Shown piece after piece: positions 16,343 to 24,658 of a stretch of DNA of 45,296 nucleotides (position 1 is the stretch's first letter; each line of letters starts with the position of its first letter). The notes under the pieces were generated by a model. It was given only the letters and a program-made list of their open reading frames with translations. It did no database searches and was not told where the DNA came from. Origin of the DNA: Candidatus Babelota bacterium (GTDB taxonomy: Bacteria > Babelota > Babeliae > Babelales > JAUPTZ01). The translations under genes were made by a program, and so were the position numbers. The stretch lies in the NCBI GenBank assembly GCA_030917815.1, contig JAUPTZ010000011.1, positions 1 to 45,296 on the forward strand, given 5' to 3'.

Positions 16343-16804
16343 CTACAAGGTGCGCCCTAATTCTCGCAACTCTTGGAAAATACTATCAATAACATCTTGT
16401 GCATCGACCGAAGTAAACGACCACTGCACACCTTTGTCCACTTTAGTTAGTACCGATTGATCACATTTAATATCGATAATATCGATACGAACAACATTCA
16501 TCATCGGGTGTACATACGATGGCGCACGCACAACCCCGGCACGACCAAGTACACTGTACGCTATGTTGTTATCGCCAAGGAAGGATATCATTACTTTTTT
16601 TTGCCATACCATATTGTGATAGCCGGTATGATCTTTGTGAATCGCGATTAGCAAACTTTCACGGCCCTTCGGATATATGCATTGTAACGGCGTTGTGTGG
16701 GGAACACCCTTTTCAGAAAATGTTGCTAAGACACCAACTGCTCTCTCAGTCTTCAACAACGCGAACAAATCGTCCGGAATTTTTACACCAACATGCTTTG
16801 CCAT
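16343..16804 (-). CDS. Pyridoxamine 5'-phosphate oxidase-like (FMN-binding split barrel) protein
   Basis: The 153-residue length and strand pattern fit a single split-barrel domain: LATFSEKGVPHTTPLQCIY (first strands), LLIAIHKDHTGYHNM, VMISFLGD and VVRIDIIDIKC. These proteins bind FMN, F420 or heme and are often reductases. The substrate cannot be inferred and it is not a true PdxH, which is larger. GAGGAG precedes ATG by 4 bases. It lies 38 bp downstream of the long HemW frame's stop on the opposite reading order, that is hemW ends at 16843 and this gene starts at 16804, so both may share a transcript. Confidence 0.72.
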   Translation of the reverse strand: MAKHVGVKIPDDLFALLKTERAVGVLATFSEKGVPHTTPLQCIYPKGRESLLIAIHKDHTGYHNMVWQKKVMISFLGDNNIAYSVLGRAGVVRAPSYVHPMMNVVRIDIIDIKCDQSVLTKVDKGVQWSFTSVDAQDVIDSIFQELRELGRTL

Positions 16805-16842
16805 TCTGCTCCTCTACTGTTCTGCTTGTATTAGGTTCATTT

Positions 16843-18060
16843 CTAGTCTTTTGGTCGTTCGCAATTACTGTGGTCTCCTTCTAAACCACCACTCAACTGA
16901 ACAACTACCTCATTCTCAAAGATTTGTCCTTTGGGCGTCAGCCGAATATGGGTCTCCGACGCTTCAAGGTACCCCTCTGCTACCAATCGATCTCGTACCT
17001 CACCAAACGGTTGAGATTGTGCGAGGGGACATAAGTATACCATACGATGCAAGCCCACCCCGGTGCGCTGACGAAGGCCAAGCATTAATTCTTCTAAAAT
17101 TTTTTGCTCATGCGTAAGCTTTTCAATCGATCCATACCAAGTTTTGACCTCGGCGGTTGGTGTCGAAAAATGCTGTAAGTATCCAGTTAATTTTTTTTTA
17201 TTGGCACAACGATAGGTACCATCATACGAAGCGGCCCCAATGCCAAATCCATAATAAGAGGTCCGATCCCAGTACCCACGATTATGAATACTCTCAAAAC
17301 CGGGCACCGCAAAATTAGAGATTTCGTACTGGGCCAATCCGGCCTGCGCATAGCGCTGCACCGTCCAGGCATATTGAGCAAGCACCTGTTCATCTCGCGG
17401 GATTGTAATCGTACCAGCCTTAACGCCGTGGTACAGTGGCGTATTTTCGTGAATCGTTAAGAAATAAAGTGAGGTATGCTTGAGCGGCCAGGAGAGCGTT
17501 GTTTCAACCGTATCACGCCAACAAACATCATCAACACCAGGCAGTCCAATAATGCAATCGGCCGATAGATTTGAGATAAAGTGTGGCGCTCGCTCAAAAA
17601 ACTCGAGCACCTCTGCTTTTTTTTGAGGACGATTAAGCTTTGCCAAAATCGCATCATCAAGCACCTGCACCCCAACACTGAGGCGGTTAATGCCCACGTC
17701 GCGCCAAGTACCAAAATGGTCATCGGTCTGCCCACCCGGATTTACCTCAAGAGAGATTTCCTCGGTATTGGAAAGATCAAAAAGTGATCGTAATAAAGAA
17801 AAAAGCTCTTTCAAGAGTGGTAGCGGGTAGAGGCTGGGCGTCCCACCACCCAGAAAAATAGTTTTGATTGGCGCCCCAAACGTATGGGGCCGACTCGCAA
17901 CAAACGAACGAATCTCGTTACACAGCGCTTCATGATACTGCCGCGCAAAATTGTGATGGTCCTGCATTGCCACAAAGTCACAATAATGACACTTCGCCGC
18001 ACAGAACGGCCAATGAATATAGAGCATGAGAGGCGCAATGCGCGAAAAAGGATGAGGCAT
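16843..18060 (-). CDS. hemW: Radical SAM protein HemW (HemN-like)
   Basis: The cluster motif CAAKCHYC (Cys20, Cys24, Cys27 from the chosen start) binds a 4Fe-4S cluster, and FLGGGTPS follows near residue 75. INRLSVGVQV, LSADCIIGLPG, SLYFLTIHENTPL and YEISNFA are classical for HemW/HemN. HemW is considered a heme chaperone rather than a coproporphyrinogen oxidase. The C-terminal half has the HemN_C-like winged domain. The open frame reaches a TTG at 18114, but ATG 18060 is a better start; a TATACT at about 18105-18110 would place transcription just upstream. No clear ribosome site is seen. Confidence 0.9.
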   Translation of the reverse strand: MPHPFSRIAPLMLYIHWPFCAAKCHYCDFVAMQDHHNFARQYHEALCNEIRSFVASRPHTFGAPIKTIFLGGGTPSLYPLPLLKELFSLLRSLFDLSNTEEISLEVNPGGQTDDHFGTWRDVGINRLSVGVQVLDDAILAKLNRPQKKAEVLEFFERAPHFISNLSADCIIGLPGVDDVCWRDTVETTLSWPLKHTSLYFLTIHENTPLYHGVKAGTITIPRDEQVLAQYAWTVQRYAQAGLAQYEISNFAVPGFESIHNRGYWDRTSYYGFGIGAASYDGTYRCANKKKLTGYLQHFSTPTAEVKTWYGSIEKLTHEQKILEELMLGLRQRTGVGLHRMVYLCPLAQSQPFGEVRDRLVAEGYLEASETHIRLTPKGQIFENEVVVQLSGGLEGDHSNCERPKD

Positions 18061-18192
18061 GTGTGCTTGAAACCGGTTTGCTATGAAAGTATCTCTGTGG
18101 CCGCAGTATACCAAATTACACTACCAAGTTATACATGCCTCCTCACCACTCATTTCACTGGGCATCTTGTCAGCCCAATAGAGCCAGCGGGC

Positions 18193-19140
18193 CTACGCCG
18201 TCGCAATTAACCCCTCAAGGCACCTCTTGCCGGCCGCATTCAACCGCGAATCACTCAAGAGGCTTTTGGCGATTGCCACTTGCCTATCCTGCGCACACAT
18301 CTCAGCAATAATATCGCCCCACTGCACTTTTACATCGGCCAATGGACACGCAGTTGCTTGATTTACAATACCTATCAAGACAGAATGGTAATAGGCTTGC
18401 TTAGCCTGATTAGACCACTCCACTACCGCCGGCTCGGCCCATTGATGTTTTGGGTCGATTTTCCCTTTTCGATACCCTTCTTCCCAAATGACTTTGCGCA
18501 GCTCAAAGTGCTTCTTGCCATAGAACAAATTAACCATATCCATGCATTCCTTACCAATCGCGATACCAAAATCACTTGATGGATCTTTATCAAGATTATT
18601 TCGTATGCGATTAGCTATGTCGGCCCATTTTGCTTCTCCGGCAATTCTATCTTCATCGGTAAACCGACTCTTAAGTTCCTGCGTAAACTCAGTATATTCT
18701 TTAAGCTGCAGCTCATTCATTGCTTCACCAACCCAGCTTTTCTTCAATTCATTTGTCATCTTATATACCTCAATTAATTGAATGACGGTTTCCCACGCAA
18801 CTGTTGTACTACCGCCCAGCGAAGCCACTACATTGTCTAAGGTAGCGCTCGCATCGATAAGTGATTGCGCTTTCTCCTTTAAAAAACGTGACTGAAGCAA
18901 CAGTTGCTCGGTCACGCCAACGTTGTTACTCAAAATTGCCTTAATCTGCGCTAAGCCAAACCCAAACGATTTCAACGCTAAGATTTGCTGCAGCTTTATT
19001 AAATCGGCCTCGGTATATACCCGATACCCATTGTCTAGCCGCATACTCGGCCGCAACAATCCAATCGACTCATAGTGATACAAAGTCTTTGTCCCTACGC
19101 CGGTTAGTTTGCTTAATTTTTTTACATACCACTGTGCCAT
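18193..19140 (-). CDS. MerR-family regulator with TipAS-like ligand domain, paralogue 1
   Basis: Residues 5-75 are a MerR helix-turn-helix: KLSKLTGVGTKTLYHYESIG, the GYRVYTEADLIKLQQI wing and the IKAILS helix. A coiled coil (about 78-125) follows, then a domain of about 180 residues resembling TipAS: helical, with the SDFGIAIGKECMDMVNLFYG, EEGYRKGKIDPKHQWAEPAV and YYHSVL segments. TipAL-type regulators bind small molecules, such as thiopeptides, and switch on promoters with long spacers. Its own upstream region carries such a promoter (19188-19218). It is highly similar along its length to the gene at 22562-23512. ATG 19140 follows GAGGAG. Confidence 0.9.
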   Translation of the reverse strand: MAQWYVKKLSKLTGVGTKTLYHYESIGLLRPSMRLDNGYRVYTEADLIKLQQILALKSFGFGLAQIKAILSNNVGVTEQLLLQSRFLKEKAQSLIDASATLDNVVASLGGSTTVAWETVIQLIEVYKMTNELKKSWVGEAMNELQLKEYTEFTQELKSRFTDEDRIAGEAKWADIANRIRNNLDKDPSSDFGIAIGKECMDMVNLFYGKKHFELRKVIWEEGYRKGKIDPKHQWAEPAVVEWSNQAKQAYYHSVLIGIVNQATACPLADVKVQWGDIIAEMCAQDRQVAIAKSLLSDSRLNAAGKRCLEGLIATA

Positions 19141-19187
19141 GCATTATCTCCTCAGAAATTCAGAGGGCCTACCGCCCTTCTTCTACC

Positions 19188-19218
19188 AGTGTAAAGGTTC
19201 TTCCAAGGGAAAGGTCAA
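19188..19218 (-). promoter_or_regulatory. MerR-type promoter/operator of regulator 1 (19-bp spacer)
   Basis: Reading the minus strand, TTGACC (19213-19218) and TACACT (19188-19193) are 19 bp apart, the over-long spacing that MerR-family activators correct. The spacer contains TTCC-CTT-GGAA dyad symmetry, the central CCTTxGG core being typical of MerR operators. It lies 47 bp before the regulator's ATG, so the gene is probably autoregulated. Confidence 0.75.
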
Positions 19219-19302
19219 GCCTAATTTTCCACCATGCTTGAATCGTGAGGCGGCAGCGCACCAGGGCTACCACAGTCGCTCAGACAGACGTTTGAGACCT
19301 TA

Positions 19303-19995
19303 ATGATGAACCCCGCACAGCCACTCATTCTTGAACAGGTACATAATAAAGACTCCTCGATCTGGTTTCTTAAAGTCGCGCGAAGGCCAGGGCAGGTAAA
19401 CAGGCATGGCACCTTTGAATATCGTTTTGACTTGCGACAAAATCGCAGTCGCTACAATCAGGCTCAGAAGATAAACCACCTTGGCATTAAACTCATCCAT
19501 GCACCAAAAAAAATACTTGCACCGATTAAAGGAGCAGGCCCCGATCAAGATGCATGGACCGATAAAGAATATGTAGTGCTATCACCGGCACTTCCGGCAG
19601 GCTTCATCATGGCATCACCATCAATAAAAAAGGGCAACACCAAGGAGAGAGATACATTTATCGCGCAACTCAAGGAGTATGTGACCAAAAAACCTGAAGT
19701 CATCGAAGCGCTTGCCCAGATGATACAAGTAATTGATTTTGCCGATGGTCACTTTGGTAACATTGCCATACTCCCTGGCGATGAAGGGTTAATGGTATAT
19801 AACACCGAAGATATTCTAAGTGGCGTGGCCGAAAAAGAACCAGAACTCGCTCAAAAACTAAGAAAATCATGGGGCCTCAGTAATTTCATAGGCAGAACCC
19901 TTGAACAGCCAGGAATTTCGGCCCTAAACTTAAGCGAAGAAAATCGGGCACAAAAAACATTGCGCCGCATTGAGGCGCTTAAAGCAACGATGTAG
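19303..19995 (+). CDS. Kinase-like (APH-fold-like) protein, short form, possible truncated paralogue
   Basis: This 230-residue protein matches the C-terminal half of the protein at 24659-25939: WFLK at 21-24, RQNRSRY, NIAILPGDEGLM. The motif DGHFGN (148-153) has the D-x-H-x-G-N form of the aminoglycoside-phosphotransferase catalytic loop, and YNTED (166-170) stands where the longer paralogue has YDTED, so a would-be metal-binding Asp is Asn167. It has no signal peptide or membrane segments, and an in-frame TGA at 19246-19248 closes the frame upstream. A weak GAG is its only ribosome site. It may be a decaying copy or a cytosolic pseudokinase-like partner. It overlaps the convergent ankyrin gene by 17 bp. 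Confidence 0.65.
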   Translation: MMNPAQPLILEQVHNKDSSIWFLKVARRPGQVNRHGTFEYRFDLRQNRSRYNQAQKINHLGIKLIHAPKKILAPIKGAGPDQDAWTDKEYVVLSPALPAGFIMASPSIKKGNTKERDTFIAQLKEYVTKKPEVIEALAQMIQVIDFADGHFGNIAILPGDEGLMVYNTEDILSGVAEKEPELAQKLRKSWGLSNFIGRTLEQPGISALNLSEENRAQKTLRRIEALKATM

Positions 19996-22420
19996 GCGCA
20001 GCGCAATCAAATTCGGATTGCTTGAGCATTTCCAATTTCTCCTCAACACCCCGCATCCTCAACGCACTTGCATCTTTACGCGCAGTTGCCTCATTAAGAT
20101 CTTTCTGCGCCTCATCTCGAGCAATACGTAAAGAATTTCGACGCTCTCGCGTATCGTCAGCACCGAGCGAACCACTCGCCAAAAGCGCTATATTAAGGTC
20201 GTCAAGACGCTCTTGTGCCTTAACAAAAACCGCTACAGCAGACACATGTTGCGCTTGCACAGATCGGAGCCTATCACCTATCTCATGCAATAGCTCTATA
20301 ACCTCGGAGGGATTTGTCTTTGGATGCCCAATAGAGCGCTGGCATAAAGAAACCATATGCTGAAAATTGCACGGCAGCATAGCAAGCACGTTAAGACTAT
20401 CATGATTAAGCAGCGCCAAAACGATCCTACGAAGCAATCGGCCGACATCAATACCGTGCTCTTGGTGTAATATGTCCAAAAACTTATGCAAGCTTTGGAC
20501 CACCGTTTCGCCTATATCGGCACCTCCGGCAAACATAGCACGTAACTGCACTTCACCAAGCGGAAGCTCATTAACCCAATCGGTACAATCTACTTCAGTA
20601 TCTCTACACAGACTCACCACCGCGCGGAGATTCGATAATCTGTCAGGAGCTGCAAGCCACCCGCACCACAGAGGCAAACCATCTATCATTAGAGCACGCC
20701 ACACCATCGACAGTCCTTTCGAAGCATCAACCTGGTGGGTTTTATAATAGCTCATCAGGCACCGTATTTTTGCGAAGAAAGAAACAGGATCTGTTCGAAA
20801 CTGTGCGAAGTTAAGGCACTGACATAAAATATCATCATATCGAGCATCACTACTCTCCTCATACAGATCGGTTGACGGACCAGCCACACCCATTCCAGGA
20901 GAAACGCCAACGAAATCGGCTATTGCATATCGATATATATCGGATGGTGCCTTCTTAAGCCCGGCCATCTCTCTTTTTGCCGGACAAGCAACTTTAAATC
21001 GCTCATACGATGCTTGATGATAAGAGAGTGCATGCTCCATAAAAGCCTCTCCATCAGAAACCGAAAATGCCTCACGTACTAATTTAGAGGTCATCGCATA
21101 CGCATCGCTTGCCCTACTGAGCAATGATTTGAATAGTTCAAGCCGTTTCTCCAAAGGAACAGAGCTCCTTTTCATGACCGCCACTAAATGCTCAACATTT
21201 ACCGTTGCACCGCAGTCACACAACTGAAGTGCAAGATCGTGCGCATCGGCGTTTAATGCCAAGAGAAGAAGATTACTTTCATTAAGAGACCGGCCAGAAA
21301 TTAAAGATGAATCTAAACAGTACTTAACAAATGCGATTGATCCAGGACTGTTTTGCTGCAAAGCAAGCATCAGATGGCGACTCTCCACCGCAACTTTTTG
21401 CTCCAAAAGAAAGTAAGCCACGGCGTAATCGCCCAACCTCAGTGCAGCCCATAAAAATCCGGCTCTTGGACCATTATTTGGACCATTAAGAGGTCCGCCG
21501 CATGCCAGATACCGCGAAAAGTTCGCTTTAAAAAATGCATGCGCTCGAAACTTATGTTCACCGATTATTAACAGCGCGTAACTCATGGGAGACCCCCCCT
21601 TACTATCAACTTCATGAAGACAAAAAGCTCCGGCCTCTATCGACATCATGGCCTCATCAAAGCGCCCAGCACGAAGCAATTGCACAAGCGGAAGTTCCTC
21701 AGCTTTCAGTGGCGCATACATAGCAGCAATCGCAGCCGCCATCCCAAGCATCCCAACCTGCCCAAGCTGCCGGTGAAATCCCGTTTGCCGCCGCGCACCG
21801 GCAAGAAGAGCGATAGACGAAGCGATCGCCAGCGACGAAGAAATTGCCATAGACGAACCTTGAGCACGCATTTTTTTTGAGAACTTTTCTTGCAGTTTTT
21901 CTCTCACAGCAGGCGCAGCCTGAAGAATCTCGATCACTGCCTCATAGTTGGCCTCGGCGGCCCAACGATCAAACAGCGGTGAAAGCGCGTGTAAACGGTC
22001 ACATAGTACAGGGTTCTTGCACACTTTTTCCAGTGGCGTACTTGTCATCATAGCCGTATGATAGCTAACACCCATTACGGCGTATGCCACCGCAGATAGC
22101 CCATTAGCGCTCTTACAATCCCTCAATGCCTGTACCATGTCGGCACGCCCTAAAAGCGCCGCATAATGGATGGGCACCATGCCATAAGAATCAAGTGCTT
22201 GGCACGCAGCTATACCAATATCTTTACGACTATGTAAGAAAAAATCATTGAGATCCTGCACACTACCTTCCTTAACAATTGCATGCAAGATAAGACCGAC
22301 CACCTCGGGCGAAGTAACCAGCGCTGGATGCTCGACAGGCGCTCCCCCATCGGCAGCATGTAGTGAAACAAGCCCGGCGCACAGCACGGCCACTAATAAA
22401 GTAATGATTTTCTTAAACAT
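19979..22420 (-). CDS. Large secreted ankyrin-like protein with membrane hairpin and C-terminal coiled coil
   Basis: The ATG at 22420 has GGGG 6 bases upstream. The 813-residue product has a signal peptide (1-23), then an ankyrin-type region: YGMVPIHYAALLGRADMVQAL near 80-100 is a clear ankyrin helix pair, with weaker repeats around 255-425. Two hydrophobic stretches (about 190-208 and 220-238) form a probable membrane hairpin. The remainder is helical, ending in an R/E/D/K-rich coiled coil (about 735-800). Ankyrin proteins in host-associated bacteria often meet eukaryotic partners, but no secretion signal beyond Sec is visible, so a host-facing role is only a possibility. Confidence 0.75.
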   Translation of the reverse strand: MFKKIITLLVAVLCAGLVSLHAADGGAPVEHPALVTSPEVVGLILHAIVKEGSVQDLNDFFLHSRKDIGIAACQALDSYGMVPIHYAALLGRADMVQALRDCKSANGLSAVAYAVMGVSYHTAMMTSTPLEKVCKNPVLCDRLHALSPLFDRWAAEANYEAVIEILQAAPAVREKLQEKFSKKMRAQGSSMAISSSLAIASSIALLAGARRQTGFHRQLGQVGMLGMAAAIAAMYAPLKAEELPLVQLLRAGRFDEAMMSIEAGAFCLHEVDSKGGSPMSYALLIIGEHKFRAHAFFKANFSRYLACGGPLNGPNNGPRAGFLWAALRLGDYAVAYFLLEQKVAVESRHLMLALQQNSPGSIAFVKYCLDSSLISGRSLNESNLLLLALNADAHDLALQLCDCGATVNVEHLVAVMKRSSVPLEKRLELFKSLLSRASDAYAMTSKLVREAFSVSDGEAFMEHALSYHQASYERFKVACPAKREMAGLKKAPSDIYRYAIADFVGVSPGMGVAGPSTDLYEESSDARYDDILCQCLNFAQFRTDPVSFFAKIRCLMSYYKTHQVDASKGLSMVWRALMIDGLPLWCGWLAAPDRLSNLRAVVSLCRDTEVDCTDWVNELPLGEVQLRAMFAGGADIGETVVQSLHKFLDILHQEHGIDVGRLLRRIVLALLNHDSLNVLAMLPCNFQHMVSLCQRSIGHPKTNPSEVIELLHEIGDRLRSVQAQHVSAVAVFVKAQERLDDLNIALLASGSLGADDTRERRNSLRIARDEAQKDLNEATARKDASALRMRGVEEKLEMLKQSEFDCAAPTSLL

Positions 22421-22505
22421 AGATTCCCCGTTAATTTTTCAGTGTGGTAATTTGAAAAGAGTAGCAGAAGTGGGGCTTTTCTCAAGTACATACCTCAAAA
22501 CAGAA

Positions 22506-22538
22506 GAAGAGCGACCCATGAAAGCCGCCCTTCTTTTT
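22506..22538. terminator. Possible terminator after MerR paralogue 2
   Basis: GAAGAGCG (22506-22513) pairs with CGCCCTTC (22526-22533), one pair being G-U on the minus transcript. A T-run follows on the plus strand and a weaker TTCTGTTTT on the minus strand. It sits 29 bp after the regulator's stop. Confidence 0.5.
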
Positions 22539-22561
22539 AACATACAAAACAAAGCACCTTA

Positions 22562-23512
22562 CTAAGCCTTTGCAATAAGCCGCTTAAGATACTTCTTTCC
22601 AGCCACGGTTACGCGTAGATCACCAAGCAAATGCGTCGCAATTGCGACTTGCTCAGCTTGAGCACTTGTCTCTTCAATAAGCGCATCCCACTGTTTATCA
22701 ACGACAGCCAGCTCAAGGTCCCTCGATTGATTAACAACCGCAATCAAACTTGAGAAATAATAAGCCTTGACCGCCTTATCAAGCCAGGCAATAACGGCCG
22801 GCTCGGCCCACTCATGAGCCGGATCAACTTTGCCCTTCTTGTAGCCTTCCTCCCAGATGGTATTTCGCAGCTTTTGGTACTTTTTTCCGTACAATTGATT
22901 TACCATTGCCATACTTTGCTGACCAATCGCAACGCCAATATCACTCGACGGATCGTTCGCAAGATTTGCGCGTACCGCATCGGCTAAATCGCTCCATTTC
23001 TTTTCCCATGCAATTTTATCATCCTCGGTAAAGCGGGTCTTAAGCCCTTCGGAAAACTCTGCATACTCTTTCAGCTGTGCATCGTCATGAAAAACCTTGC
23101 CGGCCCAGCTTTTTTTCAATTCATTCGTCATAGTATATACCTCAATTAATTGAATGACGGTTTCCCACGCAACGGTTGTGCTGCCGTCCAGCGAAGCGGC
23201 TACATTTTTTAATGTAGCACTCGCATCGGCAAGCGATTGCGCTTTCTCCTCTAAAAAGCGTGCCTGAAGCAGTAATTGCTCGGCCACGCCAACTTTTTTA
23301 CTCAAAATTGCCTTGATCTGCGTCAAACTAAAACCAAACGATTTCAACGCTAATATTTGCTGTAGCTTTATTAAATCGGCCTCGGTGTATACCCGATAGC
23401 CGTTATCAAGCCGCATACTCGGCTTCAATAACCCGATCGACTCGTAGTGATAGAGCGTCTTTACCGATACGTGGGTCAGTTTACTTAGTTTTTTTACATA
23501 CCATTGTGCCAC
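22562..23512 (-). CDS. MerR-family regulator with TipAS-like ligand domain, paralogue 2
   Basis: This 316-residue regulator is nearly identical to paralogue 1 in its first 70 residues (about six differences by eye), so both should read the same operator. The coiled coil and TipAS-like domain are more diverged, which suggests different ligands. The start codon is GTG at 23512 with GGAGG 6 bases upstream. No MerR-type promoter lies in its 73-bp upstream gap. That gap holds part of a dispersed repeat, and the hydrolase gene upstream does have such a promoter, so hydrolase and regulator are probably one operon. Confidence 0.9.
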   Translation of the reverse strand: MAQWYVKKLSKLTHVSVKTLYHYESIGLLKPSMRLDNGYRVYTEADLIKLQQILALKSFGFSLTQIKAILSKKVGVAEQLLLQARFLEEKAQSLADASATLKNVAASLDGSTTVAWETVIQLIEVYTMTNELKKSWAGKVFHDDAQLKEYAEFSEGLKTRFTEDDKIAWEKKWSDLADAVRANLANDPSSDIGVAIGQQSMAMVNQLYGKKYQKLRNTIWEEGYKKGKVDPAHEWAEPAVIAWLDKAVKAYYFSSLIAVVNQSRDLELAVVDKQWDALIEETSAQAEQVAIATHLLGDLRVTVAGKKYLKRLIAKA

Positions 23513-23564
23513 GAGAGGCCTCCTTCATCGCTATTACCGGTAATTCACCATCTTTTCGGCATAA

Positions 23565-23597
23565 GCCGTCATTGCGAGAGCCATATTACGACAATCC
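23565..23597 (+). repeat. Degenerate fragment of the dispersed hairpin repeat
   Basis: GCCGTCATTGCGAG followed by CGACAATCC matches the left part of copies at 3671 and 39620. It reaches into the 3' end of the hydrolase gene and supplies its last codons, so the element may have replaced the original C-terminus. Confidence 0.55.
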
Positions 23598-24503
23598 TTT
23601 AATACAAAACTCTCTAACCTTCTCTATGACCCTCGTATCCCGTACTAGCGTAAAATGATTAAGATCATCAAAGATATAAATAGGCGACTTCTTAAATAAC
23701 CGAGCGTACGCATCTGCCCGAATACACTCATCCTGTCGACCAACCAACACGATTGATCGCCCATCAATTGAGGCCACATCGCTCAGATAGTCAAAACGAG
23801 GGTTCATTGAAAAAAGTAAGTTGTAGCTATACTCCAGCGTTTCTGTGCCATCTCTCCGCTCCTGCGGCATATTAAACGTTATAACCTTGGTGGTATTGAA
23901 CCATGAAATCCCCAGCATATTGGCAATCACCAGTAGCGGTATTTTAACCGTATTCACCGTCACCCACGAAGCCTCCTTGCGCATCAGCTCTTTATCGGCC
24001 GGTATCACCGGTGCCAGCAACGCATACCGATTAACCATCGAACCATACTTACCGCCAGAGAATCGAATCGCCAGCCCTCCACCGCTCGAATTTCCAACCA
24101 TCGATACCTGCGCGAAGCTCTCGCTCTTTAGATGGCGCAACAAGTCACATAAGTCATCTTCCAGCTGCCCCACGTAGGAACAGGCACCGCGTGTCGAGCC
24201 CGATTTGTAGTGACCACGCATGGTGGGAACACATATCAAGGCGTTATCGGCCAGATTCCGCGCAAAGAAATCAAGGTATCCACCATGCGACCCTGAGCCA
24301 TGAAGTAAGAGCATCAAGTTTTTTGAGCTATCACCGTATAAGCGGTAGCTCAATGTTTCGCCATCACGGGCAACCCACGTATGTAATGCCGGAAGATCGG
24401 CCTCTGTGGCACAGGGAATCGAGCTAAAGTCGAGATTGCCATCGCCGTGGAGACCCATTGCCGCTAAGCAGAACCCGCTCGTAAATATAACATGCTTAAC
24501 CAT
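23586..24503 (-). CDS. Secreted alpha/beta hydrolase
   Basis: This 305-residue protein has a signal peptide (about 1-20) and an alpha/beta-hydrolase domain. LLLHGSGSHGG is the oxyanion region, GNSSGG is the nucleophile elbow (GxSxG), GRQDE carries the likely acid and DLNHF the likely catalytic His. The order and spacing fit the fold, suggesting an esterase, lipase or peptidase with a small substrate. It is preceded by a MerR-type promoter (24548-24578) and followed, on the same strand, by a TipAS-type MerR regulator, so its expression is likely induced by that regulator's ligand. The last residues are encoded inside a repeat fragment. Confidence 0.85.
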   Translation of the reverse strand: MVKHVIFTSGFCLAAMGLHGDGNLDFSSIPCATEADLPALHTWVARDGETLSYRLYGDSSKNLMLLLHGSGSHGGYLDFFARNLADNALICVPTMRGHYKSGSTRGACSYVGQLEDDLCDLLRHLKSESFAQVSMVGNSSGGGLAIRFSGGKYGSMVNRYALLAPVIPADKELMRKEASWVTVNTVKIPLLVIANMLGISWFNTTKVITFNMPQERRDGTETLEYSYNLLFSMNPRFDYLSDVASIDGRSIVLVGRQDECIRADAYARLFKKSPIYIFDDLNHFTLVRDTRVIEKVREFCIKGLS

Positions 24504-24547
24504 ATAAAAATCCTCTATCGTAGAAGTAAAAACAGCTGATTACTCCC

Positions 24548-24578
24548 AGAATAAAGGCTGCCCTAAGGACGGAGTCAA
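24548..24578 (-). promoter_or_regulatory. MerR-type promoter/operator of the hydrolase gene (19-bp spacer)
   Basis: On the minus strand TTGACT (24573-24578) and TATTCT (24548-24553) are 19 bp apart. The spacer shares CCTT, GG and the final CCTT with the promoter at 19188-19218, 10 of 19 spacer positions in all. It lies 45 bp before the hydrolase ATG. This is the second of two matched sites for the two near-identical MerR DNA-binding domains. Confidence 0.75.
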
Positions 24579-24609
24579 GAAGAAAAATAAGGCTTCCATT
24601 TTCAAACAG

Positions 24610-24639
24610 TTACGAGCGCACATCGCACTCTGCTATACT
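24610..24639 (+). promoter_or_regulatory. Probable extended -10 promoter of the kinase-like gene
   Basis: TGCTATACT (24631-24639) is an extended -10. A poor -35, TTACGA, lies 18 bp upstream. The promoter is divergent from the MerR-type site about 35 bp away, so the two could interfere or be co-regulated. Confidence 0.55.
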
Positions 24640-24658
24640 TATCAGAGGGGGACTGGAT

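Noticed and set aside
16343-16804. Pyridoxine biosynthesis role (PdxH)
   Set aside because: At 153 residues it is shorter than PdxH and lacks its C-terminal dimerisation region; only the fold is supported.
18061-18114. N-terminal extension of HemW to a TTG start
   Set aside because: A TATACT -10-like element lies inside the extension and HemW homologues begin shortly before the YIHWPFC segment.
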